The notes: generated from the letters alone by a model not told the origin. A stretch of DNA of 27,125 nucleotides from GCA-002701945 sp964442015 (GCA_964442015.1 CAYTYA010000020.1:1-27125); one strand, 5' to 3'; positions 1 to 8,214 are shown, counted from the stretch's first letter. Translations and numbers: made by a program.

Positions 1-585
1 ATAGATTACTTATTTAATTTTATTGGACCAGAATTAACTTTACGCGAAGCTTCTGAAGCATCATTAAGAACTGTCGTGGGAAGGCACAATATAGATGAGG
101 CGTTAACATCTGGGAAATTAATGATACAAGAAGAAACTAAAGAGTTGCTACAGATAACATTAGATAAATATGAAACAGGAGTAATTGTGGTTGCAGTTCA
201 ATTGCAAGATGTTAGTCCCCCCAAACAAGTTATAGATGCATTCAAAGATGTTGCTTCAGCCAAGGAAGATAAAAATAGGATGATTAATGAAGCAGAAGGA
301 TATAGAAATGATGTAATTCCAAAAGCTCGTGGAGAGGCACAGGCAATGATCCGCGAAGCTGAGGGCTTTAGAGAGTCACGGATAAAAAGAGCAGAAGGAG
401 ATGTCGCTAAGTTTAAAGCTATTGTTAAAGAATATAATAAGGCAAAAGATGTAACAAAGGAAAGATTGTATTTAGAGGCAATGGAAGAAATACTTCCTGG
501 TATAGATAAATATATAGTTCCAAATGGGGAAGATGGAAACTTATTGAATCTTCTTAACCTTAATGGAATGAAAGGAACAAAGTAA
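1..585 (+). CDS. hflK: HflK, FtsH-modulating SPFH membrane protease subunit (5' end outside window)
   Basis: This is the C-terminal 194 residues of HflK; the frame is open from base 1, so the start lies upstream of the window. HflK and HflC form a large membrane-anchored SPFH (band 7) complex around the FtsH protease. What is visible is the end of the SPFH domain (TLREASEASLRTVVGRHN, matching the E. coli TLRQASDSALRYVIGKY stretch). A long charged helical region follows, with repeated Glu/Ala/Arg residues (INEAEGYRNDV, GEAQAMIREAEG), then the family motif KERLYLEAMEEIL and a short C-terminal tail ending GMKGTK. An apparent GTG start at base 76 is internal, because homology continues upstream of it. 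The stop TAA overlaps the hflC ATG by one base (TAATG), which suggests translational coupling. Identification is confident. Confidence 0.93.
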   Translation: MDYLFNFIGPELTLREASEASLRTVVGRHNIDEALTSGKLMIQEETKELLQITLDKYETGVIVVAVQLQDVSPPKQVIDAFKDVASAKEDKNRMINEAEGYRNDVIPKARGEAQAMIREAEGFRESRIKRAEGDVAKFKAIVKEYNKAKDVTKERLYLEAMEEILPGIDKYIVPNGEDGNLLNLLNLNGMKGTK

Positions 586-1430
586 TGAAAAAATCAATTC
601 TTATATTAATAGTATTACTAGTAATTGGGGTTTTAAGTACTGTATTTACAATTGATGAGACAGAACAAGTAGTTATATTACAATTTGGACAACCTGTAAG
701 GATAATCAAGGAGCCTGGATTAAATTTTAAATTACCAGCGCCTATACAAGTGGCTCAAGTTTTTGATAACCGTTTGTTAGAATATGATGTTCCACCCGAA
801 GAAATCTTAAGTAAGGATAAAAAATCCTTAATAGTCGATAATTATGTTCGGTGGAAAATTATAGATCCTCTTTTATTTCTGCAGACCGTGCAGACTGAGC
901 CTATAGCAAAAACGCGTATTGATGATATAGTATATTCTGAATTAAGAAGAGAATTAGGTACGCATATTATGTCAGAAATAATAACTGAAAACAGAGAACT
1001 AATTATGGAGACTGTAACTAAACAAAGTGCAATAGCAACAAAACCATATGGAATTGAGGTTGTAGATGTACGCTTAAAAAGAGTTGATTTACCTCAAAAT
1101 AATGAAGAATCTATATATCGCAGAATGCAGGCAGAAAGAATTCGTCAGGCAAATAAATTTAGATCTGAAGGTGAAGAGGAATCTCAGAAAATCAAGGCTT
1201 CCACGGATAAAGATAAAACAATCATATTAGCGAATGCATATAAAGAGGCGGAAGAAATTAAAGGAGAAGGAGAGGCGAAAGCAGTTGATATATATGCTCG
1301 CGCTTTTTCCAAAGATCCAGAATTTTATGAGTTCTATAGATCATTAGAGGCCTATAAAAAAATAATTGATAAAAAAACAATTTTAGTTTTACCATCAAAT
1401 TCAAATCTATTTGAGACATTAAATAAATAA
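585..1430 (+). CDS. hflC: HflC, FtsH-modulating SPFH membrane protease subunit
   Basis: A 281-residue protein with one N-terminal membrane segment (about residues 4-22, ILILIVLLVIGVLSTVF), followed by an SPFH/band 7 domain. It shows HflC hallmarks such as TEQVVILQFGQPVRIIKEPG, the VDNYVRWKIIDPLLF stretch, YGIEVVDVRLKRVDLP, and RMQAERIRQANKFRSEGEE. A coiled coil (about residues 195-235) and the EFYEFYRSLEAYKK segment follow, as in E. coli HflC. The complex sits in the inner membrane with the SPFH dome in the periplasm and regulates FtsH proteolysis. The gene directly follows hflK with a one-base TAATG overlap and overlaps argF the same way. Length is slightly below that of E. coli HflC (about 334), with a shorter central insertion. 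Confidence 0.94.
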   Translation: MKKSILILIVLLVIGVLSTVFTIDETEQVVILQFGQPVRIIKEPGLNFKLPAPIQVAQVFDNRLLEYDVPPEEILSKDKKSLIVDNYVRWKIIDPLLFLQTVQTEPIAKTRIDDIVYSELRRELGTHIMSEIITENRELIMETVTKQSAIATKPYGIEVVDVRLKRVDLPQNNEESIYRRMQAERIRQANKFRSEGEEESQKIKASTDKDKTIILANAYKEAEEIKGEGEAKAVDIYARAFSKDPEFYEFYRSLEAYKKIIDKKTILVLPSNSNLFETLNK

Positions 1431-2353
1431 TGAATAATAATTTTTTACATATTAGTGATTATTCATCTGATGAATTGTTGGAGATAATGAAGCTAGCAAA
1501 GGAATTAAAAATAAAATTTCGGGATCGAGAAGATTATAAGATTTTTCATAATAGATCTCTTGCTATGATTTTTGCTAAACCTTCAGCTAGAACAAGAATA
1601 TCATTTGAGACTGGATTTGAATGGTTAGGAGGACATGCGCTATTTCTTGGACCCAATGATATTGGGATTGGTAAAAGAGAAGCTATAAAAGATATTGGTA
1701 GATTATTGGGCCGATATAATGATTTGATTATGGCTAGATTATTTGATCATAATCATATAATTGAACTTGCAGATAGTACAAGTATTCCTGTTATTAATGG
1801 TCTCACAGATTATAACCACCCCTGCCAAATAATGAGTGACTTTTTTACTATTTGGGAGGCTAGAGGATCATTGGATAATTTGAAAGTTAGTTATATTGGC
1901 GATGGTAATAATATTGTCAATTCATGGCTACAACTATCACAAAAATTCCCAATTGATTTTGTTTGTGCCTGTCCATCTGGTTATGAGCCAGATAGCAACA
2001 CCTTGGATAAGTCAGTTAATGCTGGATTATCAAATATTACTATAACTAATAATCCCATGGATTCAATTCAAAATTCAGATGTTATTTATACCGATGTGTG
2101 GGCTTCTATGGGTCAAAAAGATGAAGCAGAAGCTAGAGAAAAGGTGTTTAAACCTTTTCAAATAAATAGATCTCTTATGTTAGAGGCTGGCGATAAGGCT
2201 CTTTTTATGCATTGTTTACCTGCAGAGAGGGGAAAAGAAGTAACAGATGAAGTAATGGAGGCGGAGTATTCAATTGTATTTGATCAAGCAGAGAATCGCT
2301 TACATATCCAGAATGCAATTATGGTCACTTTATTTAACCAAAACGTTACTTAA
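1430..2353 (+). CDS. argF: Ornithine carbamoyltransferase
   Basis: A 307-residue cytosolic enzyme that transfers the carbamoyl group of carbamoyl phosphate to ornithine, giving citrulline in arginine biosynthesis. The carbamoyl-phosphate loop KPSARTRISFE is at about residues 47-57. HPCQ follows at about 130, then DVWASMGQ, and the ornithine transcarbamylase signature HCLPAERG lies near residue 261, separating it from aspartate carbamoyltransferase. Length is typical of the anabolic family. The ATG overlaps the hflC stop by one base (TAATG), so argF appears translationally coupled to genes of unrelated function. Its 3' end overlaps by 8 bases the end of a convergent minus-strand gene. No other arginine gene is visible here. 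Confidence 0.95.
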   Translation: MNNNFLHISDYSSDELLEIMKLAKELKIKFRDREDYKIFHNRSLAMIFAKPSARTRISFETGFEWLGGHALFLGPNDIGIGKREAIKDIGRLLGRYNDLIMARLFDHNHIIELADSTSIPVINGLTDYNHPCQIMSDFFTIWEARGSLDNLKVSYIGDGNNIVNSWLQLSQKFPIDFVCACPSGYEPDSNTLDKSVNAGLSNITITNNPMDSIQNSDVIYTDVWASMGQKDEAEAREKVFKPFQINRSLMLEAGDKALFMHCLPAERGKEVTDEVMEAEYSIVFDQAENRLHIQNAIMVTLFNQNVT

Positions 2354-4142
2354 TTTTATTAATTATTGATTGTAGATCAATATTCACAATCAAATTTTTA
2401 ATATCTTTTAGTGTATTTTGAATATTAAAAACCCAAAAACCTGATGAAGGTTCTTTTATAATTGCAATATATAGTTTTCCATTAATTCTAGGACTCTCAG
2501 GATTATTAGAAACCACAATTTTTCTTAAAAGAATATTTTCACTTAAATTAGTAGAAAGTTCTAAGGCTCTTATTAAATCATTTTTATTATTTGCTTTAAT
2601 TCTTAATCTATCAAAAACTAAAAAATTTCGATTTGTCATAGATAAATCTTCTATTTCAGTGTCCATTGGATAATCTTCAAATATTATTTTTAAATCTTCG
2701 ATTGTTAACCAGTTTTTATCGGCTTTTTGATCACTTGGATATAAGATATAATCAGATATATTCTTTTTTCCACCACAGCATGATAATTCATCCTGATAGA
2801 AAGATATTTCATTTCCATTAATATATGAAATTGGATTAAGTGTATCATTCTTTACCATTTCCAAATGCAATGTCATATTTACAACTTTAGCTTCTATTAA
2901 TGAGCTATCTGGAATCACATCAATAATAGTATTGACTGAATTTGCCATTGAATATGATTCATTTGACAATTGTAGAATATGATCTCTGTAATTAATTGTT
3001 TGTGGATATTCTTTAGAAAAAATCCAATATGCGAATGCGATTACTGCAATTGTAAATAATATCCATGTTAGTAATGAGCTTTGAACAACTGGTCGTTTAA
3101 TTTCAGAATCTTCTTTTTTATTATTTTGTTGATCAATCGCTGTACTATCTTCTTTTATATTTTCTTCTGAATGTATCTGAGGTATATCCATACCTTCTTC
3201 ATATTGAGTGATTCCAGGTTCATTAAATAAATTAATTAATGGAAGCTTATCAATCGTTCCTATAATTGAGGTAAGAACATTTAAGTGGAGAACAGATAGA
3301 TCTTCAAAGGATACTTCTCCACTAATATTTACTCTATCAAAAGGTTGTAGCATGGGAGAATCATCGTATTCTCCAGTTCTTTCCCAGTATTTTCTTCTTC
3401 CTGCACTAAGTTGATTGATATATGCAATATCATACCCGAGCCAATCTGATTCACCATTTATATATAGGTCTAATCGTTTCAATAGAGTATTTATTGAGCG
3501 TTTACGACCTCTAATTGATTGAATATGAGGAACGTTTTTAATAAATCGTATTTTTGCCCACCCAACTTCTTGTTTATAGCGATAAAATAACTCATAAGAT
3601 AAGCCGGAAGATTTAACTAATATAATATCACCTTTTTCTTGTGCATTTAATAAGGCTTCAGAATTTGTACCCATCCATGTAGGCTTAGCACCTTGTTCAG
3701 CTATAGTAAGTTTTAACGTTCCCACTACATTTGATGGTATTAATGTTTTCCGAACATAATTTTTATCCAATTTATCAGATTTGACCCAGTATCCAAGTGT
3801 ATTAAAATGGGATGCTTTGCCACCCCATCTATTTTCAGATATCCATTCAAGGTATTGTCTTGTCTCTGGAGCAATTAAGTCTTTATCAAGGGTGATAAAT
3901 TCTTGATGAACAATCCAATCAGGAATTGTTAGAATGATTTCTTTTCCTACCATATCGATATGCATGGATAGCTTGCTAAATTCAGAGCCCAACATTGCTG
4001 TAAACTCTTCAGTTCCAGGTTTAAACTCTGAAAGTGGTGTTTTTAATGGAAGAGATCCAACCAGATCAATTGATTGAGATCCAGATATAGTTTCCCATTG
4101 AGCATAGTGAATATGATTTTCAGATAGTATAAGACTTATCAT
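2346..4142 (-). CDS. Single-pass membrane protein, PilM/PilN- or GspL-like architecture
   Basis: A 598-residue protein I cannot assign to a named gene. The N-terminal part (residues 1 to about 310) has no signal peptide and resembles the actin-like PilM/GspL fold: an opening strand (MISLILSENHIHYAQW), LTIPDWIVHQEF, and a segment around 135-205 (TIAEQGAKPTW, SEALLNAQ, ILVKSSGLSYELFYRY) echoing the PilM pattern of second-domain nucleotide-fold strands. A low-complexity charged linker runs from about 320 to 350. One membrane helix lies at about 357-375 (LLTWILFTIAVIAFAYWIF), followed by a 220-residue presumably periplasmic domain, as in PilN/GspL. I infer a PilM-PilN-like fusion or GspL-like platform protein. 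No other secretion or pilus gene is adjacent. It lies downstream of three bactofilin genes on the same strand, 112 bases away. Motif matches are by eye and weak. Confidence 0.4.
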   Translation of the reverse strand: MISLILSENHIHYAQWETISGSQSIDLVGSLPLKTPLSEFKPGTEEFTAMLGSEFSKLSMHIDMVGKEIILTIPDWIVHQEFITLDKDLIAPETRQYLEWISENRWGGKASHFNTLGYWVKSDKLDKNYVRKTLIPSNVVGTLKLTIAEQGAKPTWMGTNSEALLNAQEKGDIILVKSSGLSYELFYRYKQEVGWAKIRFIKNVPHIQSIRGRKRSINTLLKRLDLYINGESDWLGYDIAYINQLSAGRRKYWERTGEYDDSPMLQPFDRVNISGEVSFEDLSVLHLNVLTSIIGTIDKLPLINLFNEPGITQYEEGMDIPQIHSEENIKEDSTAIDQQNNKKEDSEIKRPVVQSSLLTWILFTIAVIAFAYWIFSKEYPQTINYRDHILQLSNESYSMANSVNTIIDVIPDSSLIEAKVVNMTLHLEMVKNDTLNPISYINGNEISFYQDELSCCGGKKNISDYILYPSDQKADKNWLTIEDLKIIFEDYPMDTEIEDLSMTNRNFLVFDRLRIKANNKNDLIRALELSTNLSENILLRKIVVSNNPESPRINGKLYIAIIKEPSSGFWVFNIQNTLKDIKNLIVNIDLQSIINKIK

Positions 4143-4231
4143 AATTATATTAAGCTATTTACCCCTTTATCTCTGATAATAATACAATTTTTTGAAATCA
4201 TACAATATAATATATAATTGCAAGGTTAGTA

Positions 4232-4244
4232 GGGTCCGTCACCC
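4232..4244. repeat. Small GC-rich hairpin between bactofilin and PilM-like genes
   Basis: GGGT (4232-4235) and ACCC (4241-4244) can pair over a five-base loop in an otherwise AT-rich 112-base gap. No T-run follows on the minus-strand reading direction, so this is only a weak candidate for attenuation or 3' end formation after the bactofilin genes. Confidence 0.25.
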
Positions 4245-4254
4245 CGCATAGAAG

Positions 4255-4653
4255 TTAACGTTTGGTTTTTAATCTAGAGTTTTTGTTAGCAGATCTTTTT
4301 TGTGGACTATTTAATTTAGAATTTGCTTTAGTTAAAATAGTACCTTTGTATTGAGCACCTGCATTAATAATAATATTTTCGGATTTAATATCCCCAACCA
4401 TTCGACCTGATTTTGTTATAGTAACGACACCTTTTGACTTAACATTCCCAACTAGGGTTCCATTTAAAATAAGATTTGAAGATATTATATCTGCTTTAAC
4501 AGTCCCTGATTTTTCAATTGTTAAATCTTGAGATGTTTTTAAGCTTCCTTCTATGTGGCCAGCGATAATAATCTTTTCATCGCCAACTACCTTTCCATTA
4601 AAAGAAATATCCTTATGAAAGGTTGTTATATTTTCTTGAACCTTTTTACTCAT
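4255..4653 (-). CDS. Bactofilin with basic C-terminal tail
   Basis: A 132-residue bactofilin (formerly DUF583), a small cytoskeletal protein that polymerises into non-polar filaments through a right-handed beta-helix. Short repeated turns of alternating hydrophobic residues and glycines are visible (GKVVGDEKIIIAGHIEGSL, LTIEKSGTVKADI, LILNGTLVGNV, VTITKSGRMVGDI, IIINAGAQYKGTI), roughly one rung per 18 residues. The helix spans about residues 15-110. The N-terminal tail contains ENITTFHKD, and the C-terminal tail is Lys/Arg-rich (about residues 111-132), which could bind membrane, DNA or peptidoglycan-associated partners. It is the third of three tandem bactofilins and starts 13 bases after the preceding stop with no clear ribosome-binding site, so coupled translation is likely. 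Confidence 0.9.
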   Translation of the reverse strand: MSKKVQENITTFHKDISFNGKVVGDEKIIIAGHIEGSLKTSQDLTIEKSGTVKADIISSNLILNGTLVGNVKSKGVVTITKSGRMVGDIKSENIIINAGAQYKGTILTKANSKLNSPQKRSANKNSRLKTKR

Positions 4654-4666
4654 TTATATACCATTA

Positions 4667-4981
4667 TTAAATATTAATATGGACACTTCCCTTGATAGTT
4701 GCACCGTCTTCAATAAGAATTCTTGATGTTGTAGTATTACCAGTGACTGAACAGTTTTCCATATAATGAACATTGCCTGTTGAAGAAATATCACCTTTTA
4801 CTTCCCCTGAAATTTTCACATTACTTGCTTTGATATCAGCTTTAACAACCGCCTCTTTTTCAACAGATAATGCGCCACTTACTTCAACAGATCCCTTAAT
4901 TTTTCCTGCAATGATTAAACCATCTTTACCCTTTAATTCTCCTTCAAGTAATAATGATTTTCCAATAGTTGTTTTTGACAT
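4667..4981 (-). CDS. Bactofilin, short paralogue
   Basis: A 104-residue bactofilin consisting of almost nothing but the beta-helix core. The rungs read as LLLEGELKGKDGLIIAGKI, KGSVEVSGALSVEKEAVV, KADIKASNVKISGEV and KGDISSTGNVHYMENCSV, ending in SRILIEDGATIKGSVHI. It has only about eight residues before the core and no C-terminal tail. A Shine-Dalgarno-like GAGAGG lies 10-15 bases upstream of the ATG on the minus strand. It is the middle gene of a three-bactofilin cluster, with 25 bases to the gene upstream and 13 to the one downstream. The three proteins are clearly divergent, so they probably co-polymerise or play separate scaffold roles rather than being recent copies. Confidence 0.9.
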   Translation of the reverse strand: MSKTTIGKSLLLEGELKGKDGLIIAGKIKGSVEVSGALSVEKEAVVKADIKASNVKISGEVKGDISSTGNVHYMENCSVTGNTTTSRILIEDGATIKGSVHINI

Positions 4982-5006
4982 AATTAGATATTACCTCTCA
5001 AATTAA

Positions 5007-5345
5007 TTATAAGTTTTTCGGTAATTCTACGTTCATATTAATTGCACCTGAATAGTCAGCACCATCTTCAATAATAATCTCACTGGTGTCAATCGGACCT
5101 AGAACACTTGCAGTTGACTTTATCAGCACTCCTTTTTCAGCGCTGATTTCACCTTTCAGCTTTCCAGCTACTGTTAAATATGAAGCTTCAGTATTTGCAC
5201 CAACATTTCCTATTTCTGTAATAGTTAGATTACCTTTTACAGATAATTCGCCTTCTAATTGTCCATCTATAATGAGGTCTCCATCACATGATAAAGTACC
5301 ATTAACACGGATATCCCCCTCAATATTACTAATAGGGTCAGACAT
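5007..5345 (-). CDS. Bactofilin, first of three tandem genes
   Basis: A 112-residue bactofilin. The beta-helix rungs are recognisable as IEGDIRVNGTLSCDGDLII, DGQLEGELSVKGNLTI, ASYLTVAGKLKGEISAEKG and TSEIIIEDGADYSGAI, the last matching the usual closing rung of the family. The N-terminal extension is very short and the C-terminal tail (VELPKNL) is brief. A strong AGGAGT ribosome-binding site (5351-5356 on the plus-strand map) lies five bases before the ATG and supports this start. It is the promoter-proximal gene of the bactofilin cluster, and the 206-base region upstream contains a perfect 10-base inverted repeat (5392-5419) that may be an operator. Confidence 0.91.
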   Translation of the reverse strand: MSDPISNIEGDIRVNGTLSCDGDLIIDGQLEGELSVKGNLTITEIGNVGANTEASYLTVAGKLKGEISAEKGVLIKSTASVLGPIDTSEIIIEDGADYSGAINMNVELPKNL

Positions 5346-5391
5346 AGATTACTCCTGAATTTTTCCCTTTTTACCTCGGTTATTGTCAGTT

Positions 5392-5419
5392 TTTAATCAT
5401 AAACAAACATATGATTAAA
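5392..5419. promoter_or_regulatory. Perfect 10-base inverted repeat upstream of bactofilin cluster
   Basis: TTTAATCATA (5392-5401) and TATGATTAAA (5410-5419) are exact reverse complements separated by eight bases (AACAAACA). The element lies 47-74 bases upstream of the first bactofilin start and 133 bases past the stop of the upstream gene. There is no following U-run on the minus-strand transcript, so it does not look like a classical terminator. A dyad operator for a regulator of the bactofilin genes is possible. The AT-rich background raises the chance of coincidence. Confidence 0.35.
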
Positions 5420-5551
5420 TATCAACGCTGAAAAATATTAACAATACGAAGGAAATACAAGTTATTGCCTATAATTTATATAAAGCATCAAATGAAAGAA
5501 GATGCCGATTGCTAGATATTTTTATATGTTAATATTATATTAAAATCAATT

Positions 5552-6352
5552 TCAAAATGTACGAACCCAGCGGATGGCATAGGTTCTATATCCAACTTCT
5601 GGAACACTTGGCTTTTGAATTATTATTTTAAAATTAGCTGTTTCTCCGGGGTCAAGAGAGGTGTCGCTAATTACACCAGATTTGTATGTTATCATATTTC
5701 CATTTACAAAAGCGGAATCAATAACTATCAATGTAGTTGAAGGGGACCATAATCTTGCTTCAGTTCGGACAAAATCAGCTCTTATTTCCCCTGTATTAAT
5801 AACGGTACCAATAATTTCTTCACGATCCGGAAACACATTTATATTTGGTTCTCCTACCATTTCAACTTTTGGACCAGGAGGAAGTTCTTGTTGGACAGAA
5901 ACAACTTTATCTTTAGTGATTGCTAAACGCCCAAGAGTAGTTTGAATAAATAATTCATCTGAATTCTCATCGATTATTTCACCCATAACAACAGTCCCAT
6001 TTGTTAACTCCACTCTATGTTGCATATCAGGAACTTTAATTAAATTAATGATATCCTGATTTAAAGTAGGCATAGCCTGGAACTTTTGAAGTAGACCAAC
6101 CATCGCTCTAAGTGAATCAATTTGGTTTTGTAATTGTTTTATATCTGTATCATAATTAAAAAATGGTTTTCCTTCCGGAAGTAAAGATAATGTATCTTTA
6201 TCATCACGAAGGCTTGGAATAGGAATTAGAGTAGAATCAAGTATCCCTATACTAGTTGAATCAGCAGCATTTTTCCCGATATCTATTATTGTAGTGTCTT
6301 GACCAATTAAAAGATTAATAATAATTAAGAAGAATAATTTTTTATGGTACAA
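5552..6352 (-). CDS. Exported protein with coiled coil and C-terminal beta domain, function unknown
   Basis: A 266-residue protein with an N-terminal signal peptide (MYHKKLFFLIIINLLIG, cleavage near residue 17-18). A low-complexity region follows, then a short coiled-coil stretch (QLQNQIDSLRAMVGLLQ, about residues 73-89). Next comes a segment like a small beta barrel (VELTNGTVVMGEIIDENS, then LFIQTTLGRLAITKDKVVSV), similar to proteins that carry a short ligand-responsive or LSm-like strand set. The C-terminal 100 residues (IIGTVINTGEIRADFVRTEA to the end) have the layout of an FxLYD-type beta sandwich, including DPGETANFKI. It likely acts in the periplasm or at the cell surface. The start overlaps the end of the HEAT-repeat lipoprotein gene by 11 bases. 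The stop is TGA. I do not recognise a named family. Confidence 0.6.
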   Translation of the reverse strand: MYHKKLFFLIIINLLIGQDTTIIDIGKNAADSTSIGILDSTLIPIPSLRDDKDTLSLLPEGKPFFNYDTDIKQLQNQIDSLRAMVGLLQKFQAMPTLNQDIINLIKVPDMQHRVELTNGTVVMGEIIDENSDELFIQTTLGRLAITKDKVVSVQQELPPGPKVEMVGEPNINVFPDREEIIGTVINTGEIRADFVRTEARLWSPSTTLIVIDSAFVNGNMITYKSGVISDTSLDPGETANFKIIIQKPSVPEVGYRTYAIRWVRTF

Positions 6353-7487
6353 GATATTGACTCTCTTTCATATGTGCTGAAAAAGCTAATCTGCGTAGTT
6401 CTTCATGATATGTATCTTGTTGACCAAGTCGTCCAATCATTTGAATTATGGATCCATGCAAAGTATAATTTTTTGCATCTTCTAATAAAGGTAAAAATCT
6501 TGGAATAACATTCGGATTATTTAATCCGCCTAGACTTTCTATTGCTTTCTTTCTTAAATCAAGTGGTAAATCTTCTGTTAATCCAATCTCAATAATGGCT
6601 TTAAATACTTGAGGGTCATCAAAATTTCCTAGTGCTTCCAAGAGGGTATTTAAAAGACTATAGTATTCTCCTCTTCCAGCATTATATGTATTTAATAGAG
6701 CCAGAACTAGATTCTCTTGCCTAACTCCTTTCATAGTTTTTAACGCAAATTCACGAACTTCAAGATTAGTTGCTGGATCATCTAACAACTCAGCAAATGC
6801 ATTTGCAACATCAGCAGGATCTTTTTTTCCAAGTATTTCAACCGCTCGATTTCTGACCCCAATTTTTATACTAGTATTCTTTGCTATACCAACCAAAATA
6901 GGAACAACTTCTTCCGTACCAATCGCACCCAACGTTTCAGCTAATAATAAGTCTGTACGTTCAACATTTGCATGAGCAATTTCATATAAATCGAGTAAAG
7001 CTAAGACCTGATCTTCAACGCGTATTTTATTCAAACTTCTAACTAAAGTCATGTGTAAACTGTTCGTTTTCAATTCAATATTCTCCATACCTTGGATCAT
7101 TGCTTCAGCTGCTTTTGGGTTTTCTCTAAATTTTGCTAATAGTTTTATTGATTCTTCCATAAATGTTATATCTAGCGCTGCACCACTTGCAACCGCCTGA
7201 GCTATAGCATTAAGGGCTGTGGGATGTTGAGATTCTCCTAAAACCCGGCCAGCTTCTATTCTTGCTTCGAATGGAAGACTACTATCATTATAAATTGAAA
7301 TTAATTCTTCTAAGGCTTGAATTCGTCCATCTTCATATGCGATTCGCAGTTTATCGATTAATTCAAAAGTTACTCCAGGTGCTTTTTCTTTATCTCCTGG
7401 AAAAATTTTCTTTATTAATGAACAACTGCTAAAAATAATTAAAGCAATGAGAATGATCATCAAATGCTTAAGAGCCTTCATCTTCAC
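6342..7487 (-). CDS. HEAT-repeat lipoprotein
   Basis: A 381-residue lipoprotein. The signal peptide ends in a lipobox, IFSSC, with the lipidated Cys at residue 22. The rest is a string of helical pairs typical of HEAT/PBS-lyase-like repeats: PFEARIEAGRVLGESQHPTA, VGVRNRAVEILGKKD-like units, LEVREFALKTMKGV, and LDLRKKAIESLGGLNNPNV, each about 30-38 residues. Such solenoids bind proteins or peptides; no catalytic residues are visible. It probably faces the periplasm, anchored in the inner or outer membrane. Its start overlaps the 3' end of lpxH by 20 bases and its end overlaps the next gene by 11, so the three genes form a tightly coupled operon. The partner is unknown. Confidence 0.8.
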   Translation of the reverse strand: MKMKALKHLMIILIALIIFSSCSLIKKIFPGDKEKAPGVTFELIDKLRIAYEDGRIQALEELISIYNDSSLPFEARIEAGRVLGESQHPTALNAIAQAVASGAALDITFMEESIKLLAKFRENPKAAEAMIQGMENIELKTNSLHMTLVRSLNKIRVEDQVLALLDLYEIAHANVERTDLLLAETLGAIGTEEVVPILVGIAKNTSIKIGVRNRAVEILGKKDPADVANAFAELLDDPATNLEVREFALKTMKGVRQENLVLALLNTYNAGRGEYYSLLNTLLEALGNFDDPQVFKAIIEIGLTEDLPLDLRKKAIESLGGLNNPNVIPRFLPLLEDAKNYTLHGSIIQMIGRLGQQDTYHEELRRLAFSAHMKESQYLVP

Positions 7488-8214
7488 TCCATTTCAAAAG
7501 TGAGAGTTCATTGCCATCAAAATAGCCATAAGTAAAAAAAGTTAGCCAATCACCTAAAATAAGTAATTTTCCATTTTCAACTGATTTGTCTACTGCCTGA
7601 TGATAATGTCCTAAAATTAGATAATGAAATCCTTGACGAATTTTCTTATGAGCAAGTGCAGTCATTTCATTAAGAACCCGTTCATTATATTCTTTAGAGT
7701 GATCATAATGCTTACCCTTCTTAGAAATCCAGCCAGCAATTCGGTACCCAATGTTTGGATGTATCCATCTATATGCCCAAGTAAAAAACTTACTTTGAAT
7801 TATAAATTTCAAAAGACGATAACCATGATCCCATGAAAGATATCCATCACCATGCGAAATGTAGAATTTTTTACCATTTAATTCCAGAGTAACATCATCA
7901 CGATATGTTTTTGTGGTTATTTGTTTTTCAATAAAATCCATTACCCAATAATCATGATTCCCAAGTATATAATGAATTTCAACTCCTGTATTTTTTAGAG
8001 TGTATAATTGGTTATATAGCAAAAAATATTTTTTGGGAATTACATCTTTATATTCAAAATAAAAATCGAATAAATCACCATTAATAAACAGTGTTCCACC
8101 AGTACTAGCTATATGATTAAAAAAATTCTTTAGCTTTTTACTGATTTGAGGATAATTTTCTGACGATTCATCCATTAGATGAATATCTGAAATAAAATAC
8201 AATGGCAAATTCAT
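7468..8214 (-). CDS. lpxH: UDP-2,3-diacylglucosamine diphosphatase-like phosphoesterase
   Basis: A 248-residue calcineurin-like metallophosphoesterase. All ligand motifs are present in order: D10-I-H12, GD47LFD, GNH87D, H121 in ISHGDGY, and GH203YH205. The pattern and length match LpxH/LpxH2, which hydrolyses UDP-2,3-diacylglucosamine to lipid X (2,3-diacylglucosamine 1-phosphate) on the inner face of the cytoplasmic membrane in lipid A synthesis. The hydrophobic/aromatic insertion around residues 132-160 (LLKFIIQSKFFTWAYRW) resembles the membrane-association cap of the family. It heads a minus-strand operon whose next two genes encode exported envelope proteins, and it overlaps the next gene by 20 bases. 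An alternative is a related phosphoesterase of other substrate, since other lipid A genes are not in view. Confidence 0.82.
   Translation of the reverse strand: MNLPLYFISDIHLMDESSENYPQISKKLKNFFNHIASTGGTLFINGDLFDFYFEYKDVIPKKYFLLYNQLYTLKNTGVEIHYILGNHDYWVMDFIEKQITTKTYRDDVTLELNGKKFYISHGDGYLSWDHGYRLLKFIIQSKFFTWAYRWIHPNIGYRIAGWISKKGKHYDHSKEYNERVLNEMTALAHKKIRQGFHYLILGHYHQAVDKSVENGKLLILGDWLTFFTYGYFDGNELSLLKWSEDEGS

Noticed and set aside
76..78. GTG at base 76 as the start of the first gene.
   Set aside because: HflK homology continues upstream in the same frame to base 1, so this is an internal valine codon.
5392..5419. Inverted repeat as a rho-independent terminator of the upstream exported-protein gene.
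   Set aside because: It lies 133 bases past the stop, is fully AT-rich, and on the minus strand is followed by A-rich rather than T-rich sequence.
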